From positions 4,909,341 through 4,969,340 of the forward strand of contig CAIIXF020000008.1 in NCBI GenBank assembly GCA_903813345.2: 60,000 nucleotides of DNA, read 5' to 3'. Of this stretch, positions 48,201 through 57,578 are shown one piece after another. Source of the stretch: Owenia fusiformis. Its lineage: Eukaryota; Annelida; Polychaeta; Sabellida; Oweniidae. The notes beneath the pieces were generated by a model. It made no database searches. It was not told where the DNA came from and saw nothing but the letters and a program-made list of their open reading frames with translations. The position numbers and the translations under genes are program-made. Each line of letters opens with the position of its first letter. Positions within the stretch are counted from its first letter, which is position 1.

Positions 48201-51200
48201 CAGATACTGTTGTCACAAATGGCAGACACAACCATTGCTTCAACTCTTAAATCACTTGGTTCTCAGTTCATCGGACCTTATCGTCACTAATTCTTTGCAT
48301 GTATGTGATGGTGTTTTATATGAAATCCCAATTTTGATCAAATGTGGTTGCAAATCGCCACAATATACCATCTCCCATATCATTAATGACAATGGAATCT
48401 GAATTTAAAATGATGAACAGAGACAACGATACATGGTAAGATGTGACAGCGGACTATAGTGCATATATTGCATTGGAACATGGGTAAAAAACAACGGGAA
48501 TTAGACACATTACCGTTGTCCTTCTAGATAATGTTAACATTGTCATCCCGATTTTACAATGCATTTGACCCACATTTTACCACTGTCATTTATACAGTTT
48601 CCGTTGTCCCATGTGATACATGTATGTTCATCGGTAAAATTAAAGGCTTTATTTTGAAGTATTTAGAACATATTTAACTATACAATGTACGATGAGTAGA
48701 AAGACACTTTCTTGATTGCTTGTTTTAACAAATGCATTTAATCTAGGTGCTCTATTAAACATGCAGTTTATGAAAATCGAATCAAATACGAACTTGTCAG
48801 GGTGTTCCAGTGTGTGAATGTTATTTCTTGAAAACTGATTTCATGAAAAAACACTTTGGTTTGTTTTCAATTTACTCAACTGCATTTTGGATCTCATACT
48901 TAAAGATTCCCCCTCCATTCATGCAGGCATTATTTTCAATTTTATGAGAAGTACATGTAGTACCAGTCCTAACTGTTTGAGATCCTTCCTCCTGATACTT
49001 ACACTCATCCAAAGGACCCTATTCAAAAATTATGATTCTTTTACTCTATTCTGTCTTACTGGTATATACATGTAGCTATACTTCAGGAAGTTGCATAAGT
49101 AAAAAAAAGTCCCTACAAAATGAGCTAATTATTCTGTTATATCGAAATAGAACGTTTTATAAATACCATGAAGTCATTCGTAAGTCATTTTGTCCTAAGA
49201 CCCAGAGGCTATTAAAAATTAAATTCACATTACTCATTTAATATCTAGGGAAATAATTCATACTTTAACTGGATAAAAGAAACCCCCTATTGTAGCAAAT
49301 CCCACCAAACAAAACACATCTAATCACTCATTTTTTTAAATCACATGATAGTCATGACAAGGCAGTAGTATTGTCCCCTTTTGGCAGAATCTCTCAACTG
49401 GTATTTGGGTTATCAAAGATGATATCAAAAACTAATCTTCAGATCCTAGGTAGGTTACCTGTGATAGGATTGTGTAAGGTGGATGAATGGAGGGACAGAC
49501 GGATGGACAAGTGGGTCATTGGGATTTCTTAGGTTCCCTAATGACCAAAATTTGGGAACAGGGCAAGTTTTGGAAATGTCACTTAAAAACTAATATTTCT
49601 ATAGACACTTTTTGAAGTGATGGACAGATTGAGAGATGAGTGGCTGATAATAAATGATATTAGTCGACCCATGTGAGTCAACCAGGAAGTAACATTTTAA
49701 AAGATGAATACATACTTGAGAAAGGTCAACAGAATGATCCAATGAACATAAATGTTCAACATGAAATTGATCTGAAATTTCTTTTATTCTAAGAAGCCCA
49801 CTAAAAGTAAGTGCACTTGATCTGACAGACAGAAAGGAGGGTTCACTATAAGTCAGCAGACCGTCATACATTGGGAAAATAAGTTATGCTTATTTCCTGA
49901 AGGAAAACTAGATAACGGCAACTCCGCGGAGTAGCAAATCCCAACGAACAAAATATCAATTACCGAATTCCAATCAATTATACTCATTACTTTGGTTGAA
50001 AATGAAAAAATTAGATTTTAGAATTGCGAATTCCTGCAAAGCAACCATTTTGAATTTTAATAATAAATAAATAATAATAAAGCTATACTTCAGAAAGATC
50101 TAAAAATTAGCGAAAATTTCTGTTTTCCTGTCCCCCCATACATGGCCCCTGGGGGTCAGGATGAAAAACACGGAATATATGTGAAAAAGATAAATGTTGT
50201 GAATACACTACCAAAATTTCAAACAATAATATTAATTACTTTGGTTTAGAATGAAAAATTTATGATTTTTGCGAAAAAGTCCCGTCATTTTTAAAGCGGC
50301 GGCCATCTTGAATAAATATGAAGAAAATCTGTCAACTAGTATTTGAGTTATGTTCTGGACAGACGGACGGACTGACTGACTGACTGACGGACGGACGGAC
50401 GGACGGACGGACGGACGGACGGACGGACGGAGGGCTTCACTATATCCCTAACGAACTTTGTTCGTTGGGATAACAAATGTATTAAAATACACTATCCTGA
50501 TTATAACTAGAAAACAGCAACTCCACAGAGTAGCAAATCCCAACAAACAAATTATTTATGAATCTGAAAGATGTCACACTATAATATTTCAGTATAAGCT
50601 ACACTTTTAAGAGATCTGAGTTCTGATTATTGAGAATTCTCGAATTAGGTGGAATAGTTTTGGATTTTCCAAAGCACAAATGAGATATTAAACGATGAAA
50701 TAATTGTGATCTACATGTATTCTGAAATAAATTCTTTCAATTTGGGGAAAACATAGCGGTCATACTTTGAAGAGATCTCAAATTACTGCAAAAATACAAC
50801 ATCCAATGGCCAATTTGGTTTTTCTGAGACTATCAAAAAATAATGCAGTTATAGGAATCTACTTTAAAATACCTTTCATTTAAGAATAAAAAATTTATAC
50901 TTCAGAGATTTTCTGTTTCATGAATCCCAAATCACACCATTCAAAAAATTTGAAGAAAATCCATCCATTAGTATTTGCATTCTTTTCTCGATGGATAGAC
51001 TGACTGATGGATGGATGAAGGGCAACACCATATCCCTTTTGGTGCACTATTTTTTGTTCATTGGCATTTTACCTGCTGCCTTGTATAATGGTTGTGAATT
51101 ATAGCAAGATTTTTCCTTAAATGATGAAGGATAAACATTGTGGACTGTATCTTATACTTTACAGTTGAGTTTGAGTTGGACTATTAAACTCAGTAAAAGT

Positions 51201-53753
51201 TGGTGTTTTTTCTGTTTAATGGACATTTTTGAACACCCTACTTTATATATTACCATTTTACTAATTAAAGTAATGTCATCTTACTCTTCATATTATTATG
51301 TCTAGCCTGCTATGTAAAATGTTTTAGGTGCATCATCATGGGAATTAATTACGTTTCATGGGATATTGTCATTCCACGAAGCACATCATGGGAGGGCATG
51401 GAAATTCCATTAACAGATTAATTCGCATTTGGAAGTCTGTTATAAATGGAAAAATATTTATAGTTTTTCTTTTATATTCCCCTTATGTACTTCAGATTAT
51501 TTCCCAACCTGCCTGACTTGCCTTTCAATGGCCTTAATATTGATCTGAACCTGGGCTCTTATGGAACTTTATGGATGGATGCAATGACCACAATGTCAAA
51601 TTCATATGACTGTACAGTATGGAAATCTACTGGCAGTTAAACAAAAAGCACATGTAGTTGATGTGCACTGGAAACAAGTACATGTAGACGGGTATTCATA
51701 TCATAAAATAAATAAAGATAAATAATTAACTTACTTTTAAATTTCTCCATGGAACAGTATCACTGCAGCCATTTTCGTGGAAAGTACAGTATACTGGCAA
51801 TTTTGAGATTTCAGTTCGAGCGCAAAAATCGGGGTTGACCTGAAATAAAACATCAAAAATATTAAATGCTATGTATTAAAGGTGACCCTAACATTAAAAC
51901 ATCTGCTTCAGTAAATGTGTCTGGATTTTTGATAAACTCCTTTGGGATATTGATGCTTGAGAAATAAAAGAATACATCACCTGCTTTTGCAAAAATATCA
52001 ATTAGCAAATCCCATCGAACATCTAATGAGTGTCAGACAACACTGCTAGAAATCATATCTCAAATGGTCACCATAGATATATTCCCAAAATATATTGTTA
52101 GTACCTCAACTGAAATACTCGATTCTAATTGGTTGAGCACTACTTTTGAAAAATAAGTTTCATGACGTCATATTGTTTAAAGAAAAAACATGGTAGACGG
52201 ACTAAAGGTTGATGAAAGTGATATTTTGACTTTACTAGACGACAAGTATAGCAAAAATACAAATAGAAACGTAAAATTAACATTAATTCATTAATGAGTA
52301 CGCATTGCTGGTGTGGTTCGGAAAAAAGATTGTGAAATGAAGCCATGCCAATGATGATTGTCGTCTATACAGTGTATGTGTATTATTAGTTTCTTCGGAC
52401 TAACAAAACAATTGTAGACCTCTCCTTTCGGTCAACCGTCAAAATTCGGTCTCTGTCAACAGTAGTTTCTCGGTTTACAGTCTTGGTATACAATTTTGCC
52501 GGTTGACCTCTGGAGAGGTCAACAATTGTATAATGTTGAAATTTTGCATTTATTTACACAAGCCTACAATATATCAAAAAAATCATTCTACCACCATTTT
52601 CCAAACAACTACCTTTAAGCAAATTGTCAAAAGAAAATACATGTTTGCCATTAAAAGTTGATTTTTGAGCTCAACTTGTACACACATAAGGCATTTGCAT
52701 ATAAAGTACAGTTCAATGGTATTGGAATTATTGCCCAGATGGATGGATAGACAGACATACAGACAGATTGATGGAGGCAAGATTCTCCATATATCCTCAT
52801 GAACTTTGTTCAATGGTATAAATATCTGCCAGCTGCGCAATTTAGTGTATTGACCTGTATAAACCAATTTATCCCATACTTGGACGTGTTACAGGTACAT
52901 AAAGCCCTTGGGCAGATATATTATATTGGCCTCGGGATAATCCCAATATCCTGAACCTCATATAGGATAATCTCTGTTTATCCTATGGATATGGGAATAA
53001 CAGGACAGCAACCTTTTGGAGGCTATTTAAATAAATAATAATAAAAAATTCTTACGGTCACTTGTCTGTTTACTGAATCTATTTCTAGGCAATCAGGTTC
53101 TCCACCAGGACAATAATATATCTTTCCTTCTTGAATAGCTTCATCAATGTGTCTTTCACAAACTCTGTGCCCGCAGGCAGTTTGCATTGCTCCCTGGAAG
53201 TATAAAAGGGTTGAAAATATGAGTATCAGTCTCAGTTGTATTGGAGCAATGTAAAGCATGAATATCATTATAAATGGCAGGCAATTTCCCTTGTTACCAT
53301 TTTACAGATATAGCTGGGAAGAGCAAGTAAAACTAGCTAAAAAGTTTAATTTTGTTTATATTGACCTACATCTGTTGAAAATTGATCTCACATTTTATCA
53401 TTTATAAAGGCAGAAGGTGACAATAAACGAGTAAAGAGAAATAGAGAATTCTACCAGTAAGTCACCACCTCCCCCTTCTTATATACAAGTTAATAAAAAA
53501 TATTTTGTGAGGTTTTCTTAATATTTTTACAAAAAATAACTTAATCCCCCATATTGGACAATTAACCTTACCATCCCACCCCAGGAAGTACTACCTAAAA
53601 AGAATGAAATACTTGTATAAAATTTACTCTCATTTTTTGTAAATTAGCTTGTATTAATCCACTGACCTGGAGAACTTTCTTGCATTGTAAACAATTGTAT
53701 TTATCGTCTAGCTGAACAAATTCTGGCAAGCCATCTACATGTATAGAAGACAT
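38959..53753 (-). CDS. TRAF-family signalling adaptor, TRAF3/TRAF5-like (9 exons)
   Basis: Nine coding exons, all phase-consistent, give about 551 residues (vertebrate TRAF3 and TRAF5 are of similar size). Order: RING-like finger (21-64), about five TRAF-type zinc fingers (about 95-230), coiled coil (about 235-400), and TRAF-C/MATH domain (to the end) with the family runs GKTLSLYSPPFYTSRYGYKM, RVYLNGDGIGKGTHVSIFF, RRHLQDAFRPDPTSSSF and MNIASGCPLFV. TRAFs couple TNF-receptor, Toll/IL-1 and related receptors to NF-kB, MAPK or interferon-type signalling as trimers. The MATH domain is closest by eye to TRAF3. The RING is unusual (see exon 2). An upstream non-coding exon is likely, as an acceptor-like site precedes the 5' UTR at 53790. 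Confidence 0.93.
39640..40719. mobile_element. 1.08-kb mariner-derived foldback in TRAF intron 8
   Basis: The ends (C)GAGGGGTGATCCAAAAGTC are inverted, flanked by TA (39638-39639 and 40720-40721). Arms of about 195 bp (39640-39836 and 40527-40719) share CACCCGGAACGGTATTC and its complement at their inner edge. The middle carries a mariner transposase remnant. Confidence 0.88.
40164..40381 (+). pseudogene. Mariner transposase C-terminal remnant
   Basis: The frame YNLDIAPCDFLPFLQKK matches the PDLAPCDFFLFPKLK block holding the third catalytic Asp. Further on, RVALQQHLYHISKGG and VKRYEKCVQIRGKYVEK followed by TAG match the mariner C-terminus. At least one frameshift and a stop break it. The N-terminal half and second Asp were not found. 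Confidence 0.75.
40772..41074 (-). CDS. TRAF exon 8: last coiled coil and first half of MATH
   Basis: 303 bp, phase 2 in and phase 1 out (donor AAGG|GTATGT, acceptor TTTATTACAG). It encodes GIKSQLRQLDRLVGYHDLRL, then the MATH start CYEGYMLWKITNYAKRKQDA, GKTLSLYSPPFYTSRYGYKM, and VYLNGDGIGKGTHVSIFFVL. Very strong TRAF match. Confidence 0.95.
41290..41301. repeat. Poly-G tract in TRAF intron 7
   Basis: A G-rich stretch (41281-41300) follows the MATH exon. It is a simple repeat with no further structure. Confidence 0.7.
41750..42825. repeat. Direct duplication in TRAF intron 7 (about 180 bp, 890 bp apart)
   Basis: 41750-41940 and 42640-42825 share TTCCAATGAATCTATTRRTA, TTTTATAAAAGATKCAAT, TGTATTTCACT and AGGAAGTTCTAAGAA in order. 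A looser relative (AGCAAATSCCA...AACAAAACA, AGTATTGTCYCCTTTTG) links 42887-42970 with 49300-49390. No function is evident. Confidence 0.65.
42990..44067. other. TRAF intron 7, no further feature
   Basis: AT-rich intron. No exon-like segment in TRAF frame and no repeat was recognised. Confidence 0.5.
44068..44803. mobile_element. 736-bp foldback, CAGGG(G)TTTCA ends, 5-bp duplication TCTTC
   Basis: The left end CAGGGTTTTCATTA and right end AGTGAAACCCCTG are inverted. TCTTC flanks both sides (44063-44067, 44804-44808). Arms pair internally (GGATTGGTATCGATATGGTGAA at 44159 with TTCACCATATCGATACCAATCC at 44707). The ends and the 5-bp duplication fit a hAT5-type element. Open frames at 43953-44261 and 44327-44605 are not genes. 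Confidence 0.85.
44809..45212. other. TRAF intron 7, end near exon 7
   Basis: Nothing recognised beyond the donor GTGAGT (minus strand) at 45212. Confidence 0.5.
45213..45402 (-). CDS. TRAF exon 7: coiled coil
   Basis: 190 bp, phase 0 in and phase 1 out. The acceptor GGATTACAG directly precedes GTGATG, starting VMLVKHGETVIRLDEDVKKG; the frame is also open further upstream (to about 45490), but only this acceptor keeps phase with exon 6. It continues SLLSETKSLEERIQQLE and a Ser/Thr/Gly-rich end (TSYGGTSTGSSENL). Confidence 0.82.
45850..46029 (-). pseudogene. Unidentified 59-codon coding-like frame in TRAF intron 6
   Basis: The frame runs KHQTSKDVIKENKKDIYNII ... LLHDLIVGTDSINLHKIIKE ... TAA, with no ATG, a TGA directly upstream and no splice sites in TRAF phase. 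Its composition looks protein-like. It may be a transposon or retrogene fragment. No family was recognised. Confidence 0.3.
46221..46451 (-). CDS. TRAF exon 6: last zinc-finger ligands and coiled coil
   Basis: 77 codons, phase 0-0, between CAATTGCAG and CAG|GTATAA. It starts GNKDELETHHTEFNTHLGTF (final His ligands) and becomes heptad-rich (LVNQFENLKSENDKQKYELE, KKENETLKKSLESTQTRLKS), the trimerising coiled coil. Confidence 0.93.
46714..46869 (-). CDS. TRAF exon 5: TRAF-type zinc fingers
   Basis: 52 codons, phase 0-0, between TTTCACAG and AAG|GTAAAT. It encodes NHMTNECPQVPITCPYGC, DISSHEAECPVAPKQC and RYSALGCTFK, with regular Cys/His ligands. The open frame on the opposite strand is its shadow. 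Confidence 0.93.
47177..47348. mobile_element. 172-bp short relative of the 44-kb foldback, 5-bp duplication CAATA
   Basis: The ends CAGGGGTTTCATTAG and CTAGTGAAACCCCTG are inverted and flanked by CAATA on both sides (47172-47176, 47349-47353). The interior TTTTCACYGGTTGTTTTCACAAAAT matches 44100-44124, so it is a deletion derivative of the same family. It lies in TRAF intron 4. Confidence 0.9.
47449..47619 (-). CDS. TRAF exon 4: TRAF-type zinc fingers
   Basis: 57 codons, phase 0-0, between CTAATTTCCAG and CAG|GTAAAT. It encodes KHLEECLYIIMDCPNQENGC, LLKKDLKDHVEQNCKFRK and ACPYCQEEFIIAIIQ; the spacing of Cys and His is typical of TRAF fingers. Confidence 0.95.
47650..48170. other. TRAF intron 3, left part
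   Basis: AT-rich intron; nothing recognised. Confidence 0.5.
48172..48814. mobile_element. 643-bp element with 21-bp ends starting CACACTGG, 5-bp duplication TGAAT
   Basis: Exact 21-bp inverted ends (CACACTGGAACACCCTGACA plus A). TGAAT lies on each side (48167-48171, 48815-48819). Ends beginning CAC plus a 5-bp duplication are the pattern of the Transib superfamily, though the rest of the end does not match a consensus I know. No transposase was seen. It lies in TRAF intron 3. Confidence 0.85.
48820..49912. other. TRAF intron 3, middle
   Basis: No exon recognised. It contains the repeat segment at 49300-49390 related to 42887-42970 and a short GGAC-type stretch near 49495. Confidence 0.5.
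49913..50475. repeat. Dispersed repeat with GGAC microsatellite
   Basis: It starts GGCAACTCCGCGGAGTAGCA, then AAATCCCAACGAAC, and ends TATATCCCTAACGAACTTTG then TTCGTTGGGATAAC, so the tips can pair (AATCCCAACGAAC / GTTCGTTGGGAT). Before the right tip is a (GGAC)n run at 50364-50430. The same layout, more diverged, is seen at 50512-51066, about 51995-52826 and 20195-22213. Confidence 0.75.
50512..51066. repeat. Second, more decayed copy of the 49913 repeat
   Basis: It starts CAGCAACTCCACAGAGTAGC followed by AAATCCCAACAAACAAA and ends CACCATATCCC...TTTTTTGTTCATTGG. The microsatellite is reduced to a few GACTGATGGATGG words. Confidence 0.65.
51067..51734. other. TRAF intron 3, end
   Basis: Nothing recognised before the donor of exon 3 (AAA|GTAAGT, minus strand, 51734). 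Confidence 0.5.
51735..51839 (-). CDS. TRAF exon 3: first zinc finger after the RING
   Basis: 35 codons, phase 0-0, between TTTATTTCAG and AAA|GTAAGT. It encodes VNPDFCARTEISKLPVYC and TFHENGCSDTVPWRNLK. Too short to stand out as an open frame; it is placed by phase and by the usual TRAF exon order. Confidence 0.92.
52190..52294 (+). pseudogene. Short coding-like frame (34 codons), possibly a transposon ORF start
   Basis: It reads MVDGLKVDESDILTLLDDKY then SKNTNRNVKLTLIH and TAA. The ELLDDKxSKNTNRxVKLAL-like pattern recalls the start of Crypton/tyrosine-recombinase-derived (ZMYM/KCTD1-type) ORFs, but it breaks off after that. It lies in TRAF intron 2 on the opposite strand. Confidence 0.3.
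52408..52529. mobile_element. 122-bp inverted-repeat element (ACAATTGT...GGAGAGGTC)
   Basis: ACAATTGTAGACCTCTCC on the left pairs with GGAGAGGTCAACAATTGT on the right (one mismatch). An inner CGGTCAACCG/CCGGTTGACC pair is also present. No clear target duplication. Confidence 0.65.
52535..53055. other. TRAF intron 2, end
   Basis: It includes the GGATGGATAGACAGAC-type end of a decayed copy of the 49913 family (about 52735-52826). Nothing else was recognised. Confidence 0.5.
53056..53193 (-). CDS. TRAF exon 2: RING, second half
   Basis: 46 codons, phase 0-0, between TACTTCCAG and ACC|GTAAGA. It begins GAMQTACGHRVCERHIDEAI and contains YYCPGGEPDCLEIDS. With exon 1 the metal ligands would be C21, C24, C36, H38, C41, H44, C57 and C64: the sixth ligand is His where vertebrate TRAFs have Cys, and the last pair is spaced by six residues rather than two. 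Confidence 0.93.
53667..53753 (-). CDS. TRAF exon 1: start and first RING ligands
   Basis: 29 codons from the ATG (53751-53753) to CAG|GTCAGT (53666): MSSIHVDGLPEFVQLDDKY, then NCLQCKKVLQ. An in-frame TAG lies ten codons upstream of the ATG, and a TTTTCAG at 53790-53796 suggests a 5' non-coding exon further right. Confidence 0.85.
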
Positions 53754-53879
53754 ACGTATGGCATGATGGCCACTAGGCCGTCTCTATATCTGAAAATAAA
53801 GGATTTAGGATTATCAAATAGGATTAATAGTTATTAGGTATAACAAGACACAGAGTGAACAGAATCACACCCTTTAATA

Positions 53880-54260
53880 GAATACAGTATTCAGGGTGGA
53901 AAATCCAAAATGACCACCTTAACATTTACTCAGACTGCCCAAAAGCTAAACTTTCATATGTAGAAACATCCCTACAAATTTCAGATCATTTCCTCAAATG
54001 GTTTGGTTGAGAACCTGTAGACAAATCTCAACCAACAATATTCAGACAGAAAATCAAAAATGGCCATTTCAACATTTATCCAGAATGCCCCAAAACTCAT
54101 CTTCGAATTCAAAGTGGTTATAGCCACAGAGCAACTAAAACCTTGAGAATCAAGATGCCAAAACCAATTAGTTCTAAACTTTTATAGGTTTAGACACCTC
54201 TGAAAATTTCAGATGAATCCTTAAATCGGTTTGGCTGGAAACCTGTAGACAAGATTTATA
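53880..54260. repeat. Local tandem duplication (about 155-165 bp units)
   Basis: Two to three diverged units share ATTCAGRSWGRAAAATCMAAAATG, AACATTTAYCCAGAMTGCCC and AAATTTCAGATSAWTYCCTCAAAT then GGTTTGGYTGRRAACCTGTAGACA. No coding sense. Confidence 0.6.
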
Positions 54261-54625
54261 GGGACGACCACCCAACCTGCAAATCATCTGCAATATAGCA
54301 TCCACTGACCACTTGTAATTGTAATGTCCATGTAATCAATGGTGCACTAACAATTTTACATAACATGCCATTAGTCAGGATTTGCCAAAAGGGGATCACT
54401 TTTAAAAAAAATTCCAGAGGGGAGAGGGGTTCACTTTAGACAACTTTGGTCCACATATGGCCAAAATCACTTTCAACATAAACATGATTTTTGAAGTAAA
54501 AGTTTAAAAGTGTTAAATTTCAACTTTGATATTTTGGGCCTAATTAATTTATTTATTTATTTTTGAAATAAATTGTTTGAAAGCTGTGCAAAAATTTCCT
54601 CTTTGGTTTTTGTTTTCAAATATGG
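54261..54625. other. Upstream of TRAF exon 1, no feature
   Basis: AT-rich, nothing recognised. Confidence 0.5.
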
Positions 54626-54907
54626 CAGGAGCGTAGCCAGCTTTCAGTCAGGGGGGAGGGTGCGACTGCCAAAGAAATTTCAGTTTTCAGTCAGGGGTGT
54701 GTGATCTTGGCATAAGCAAACCAAAAATGATTAAGATTTGTTTTGAATTTTACAAAAATTGATGCAACTTCCTTCAAAATTGGGCTAGAAGCTTCAAATA
54801 AAAATCATTTTAAAGCTTTTTTCTTCCTTTAATGGTTAAATTTTTTAATTTGGTTATGGGGGGGGGGTGCGATCTCACCATCCCACCCCCTCCTGGCTAC
54901 ACCTATG
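54626..54907. mobile_element. 282-bp element with inverted ends GTAGCCAG
   Basis: The left end CAGGAGCGTAGCCAGC and right end CCTGGCTACACCTATG are imperfect inverted copies. The flanks TATGG and TATGA match at four of five bases, compatible with a 5-bp duplication. G-rich stretches (GGGGGGAGGGTGCGA, GGGGGGGTGCGA) sit near both ends. Confidence 0.6.
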
Positions 54908-55642
54908 TATGACCTGAGACATAACATACATGTAATGTAAATCTCAGGTATGACAGATGTTTTGATGCCTGTCAACCATTACTAAGCTTTAAGCTTCTCT
55001 GAAATACATGTAAAGAGCCGAATTTAGTCATCATTTTGTGTCTTTTATCATTCTATTTAATAGTTGTCTTTGTGATAAACATAGGCAGAACTGAATTAGA
55101 TAATCTATTGAAAACCTGTCTCCTAGTAAGGATGACCATAGACTAAGATAGATTAAGTCCATGGGATGAATAAGCACGTAGTGGTGGGATAATTATTTAG
55201 CTGACTTGCAAATTGACTCGTAGACACCTCACAAGTTTAATACTGCCTCAAGTTGGCTAGCGCATCCTGAGTTGACTCAGATGAAGTAGGAGTGGCGCAT
55301 ACGTAAAGAGTTTTTTTAAGAAGTGAAGTCGAACCAATGCACTTTTTGGGGGAAAATAGTATATATTAGAATGTAAAGTGTACATATATTCTACATATTG
55401 CATTCCCCCAAAATACGCATACATCTGTATGTATTCTAGTTTCTATCATCAGTACTGTAGCGTGCTCCCCACGCCCCTGTCTAGATCTGCTAGTGTAACC
55501 CATCCCTTGGATATGTTTAATGATCATGACAATCCACCTTGTAAATAAATTAGTTAAACCCGGAAAAATGGAAAGAACAATTAAAAAGTCAACAGTCTGG
55601 AAAAAATTGGTGAAACCCGGAAAAAATCATAACGTAATCCCC
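54908..55642. other. Intergenic or TRAF 5' intron, no feature
   Basis: No coding, RNA or repeat signal was recognised. Confidence 0.45.
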
Positions 55643-56453
55643 CAATTTTGTGTACATTATACACACTCCCCTCCATAAGTTTGGCAACCTTACCTCCCTC
55701 ATTCAACTAGCAATAAAGCATCTTTATGTTTGGCTTCTAATTTACATAACCTGTGAGGAAAATACTTATAATATTGATGGAAATGTAACATGACTTCATT
55801 TCATATGCCTCTAAATTTTCCCAATTTTTTCCTCCATTACAATAGGTGGTAAATTGATGATAAATTTGATGAAATTTTGAAAATCATCATTTCCATGTAA
55901 ACCAACGGGAATGGTGAGTTCGGGGCAAATCTATCCAGTAAAAGATTCACCAAAAATATTTTTATATAGAAAATTGAATTGTCTAACTTTTTGGTATGCT
56001 CAGTGTTCAGTTTACTTTATGAATACTAAAGTTACAGAGCTTCAAAATTTTTAAAAATCATTTTTCCCTGTTATTTCAATGGGAGGAGTTTTTTTAAAAG
56101 AATTTTGACTTTGAAGACCTATAACTTTTTTAAACCTGAACAAATGTGTCAATTTTTTATGAAATATTGCGGCAAACTTACCATTTCCCATTGGTTTACA
56201 TGGGAATGTCGATTTTCAAAAATACATCAAATTTATTATCAATTTTCGACCTATTGTAATTGAGGAAAAAATTGGGAAAATTTGGGAAATTCGGAAATGA
56301 AGTCAAGTTACATATATTTCCATCAATATATATTGTTAGTATTTTCCTCGCAGGTTATATAAATAAAAATTCAAACATGAAGAGGGTTTAACACGTAGTT
56401 CAATGATGGAGCAAAGGTTGCCAAACTTATGGAGGGGAGTGTACATAAAATTG
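55643..56453. mobile_element. 811-bp foldback element
   Basis: The left CTCCCCTCCATAAGTTTGGC (55666) and right GCCAAACTTATGGAGGGGAG (56420) are inverted, and the arms continue to the centre with paired segments such as CCTGTGAGGAAAATACT (55750) with AGTATTTTCCTCGCAGG (56338). No coding capacity. Confidence 0.85.
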
Positions 56454-56726
56454 CGAGGTAGCAATCACATAGTAATAGCAATCACATTCAAATTGCAATG
56501 CTTTGTGAACATCCAGTATTTCTTTATTTAAATCTGACAGGAATGGGTAAATCAGAAAAAGGTAAAAACGCACATAATGGGAATGATCAATAAACAAAAA
56601 ACATATTTTTCTCTAATTCATTTGGTACGCCAGTGTGTACCTGGCATAAACAGCGCTCCCACAGTGAACCCCTACAGCGCTATGCCCATGGCAGTATGTG
56701 GCTTGTGCAAGGTACACTGTATACTC

Positions 56727-57226
56727 CAGGCCTGTCAACTTGGGAACACCTAACATGAGTGACTTGGAAATGTTGAACACCTCCCCTCAAACCTTGGTCC
56801 AAATCTGAACACCTTGATCCAAATTTTGAACACCTTGGTTTAAATTTTATTACATCTTGCCAAATTTTGAACACCTCAAATTTTTCGCGATCGCTACGCT
56901 CGCGTTTCAAACATCCATCAACGGGGGGGGGGGGGGGGGGGGGGGGGGGGTAGGTACGAAAAATTTCGAACGGAATGCGTGACATATTCGTATTTCGCGT
57001 GAAAAGTTCGAACGAAATGCGTACGTTTTTTCCCGTCATTCGTATTTTTGCTGTGTAGACGATCTTTTTTAGAAAATTTTCTACAGAAATATTTTTGCTT
57101 GACGATTACCAGATAAAATGCGTATTTGCGTGACATTTTCTGTCACGCAAAAATAACTGGCGTGACTTCAAATTCTTCAGCAAATGCGTGACAAATACGC
57201 AAATTGCGGGACAGTTGACAGGCCTG
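56727..57226. mobile_element. 500-bp element, CAGGCCTGTCAACT ends, 6-bp duplication ATACTC
   Basis: The ends are exact over 14 bp, with ATACTC on both sides (56721-56726, 57227-57232). The CAG start and CAACT fit the hAT superfamily (some branches make 6-bp duplications). It contains a 28-base G run (56923-56950) and repeated AACACCT and GCGTGACA words. The poly-proline open frames here come from the G run. Confidence 0.85.
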
Positions 57227-57578
57227 ATACTCATGCCATTCTTGTATTTTCCCCAAAAAATTCTGTCATCTGTGTGTAGCACATCATTTTACCAAGCAAG
57301 ACCATATAGGTTTACTGCAAAATAAACTAAGGTTATCCCGTGCCATGACTATAGTCCTGCACGGGATAAAACTAATGTATCTAATATACAAATGTACAAT
57401 GTACCACGGACTTTAAGACTTCAGGTCCGTGAATGTACGTAGGGTATGAATTCATTTTTATAAATAGACTAGACTATTGTACTTTGGACCAGACATATAA
57501 AACATTGATTGCATGTTTTAGATTTGACTAGAGACATATCAAACTGTTTTATATGTCTCTGTTTTGACTGACACACTA

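Noticed and set aside
56680-57136. Minus-strand open frames with poly-proline
   Set aside because: The proline run is the translation of a 28-base G tract inside a hAT-like element, not a protein.
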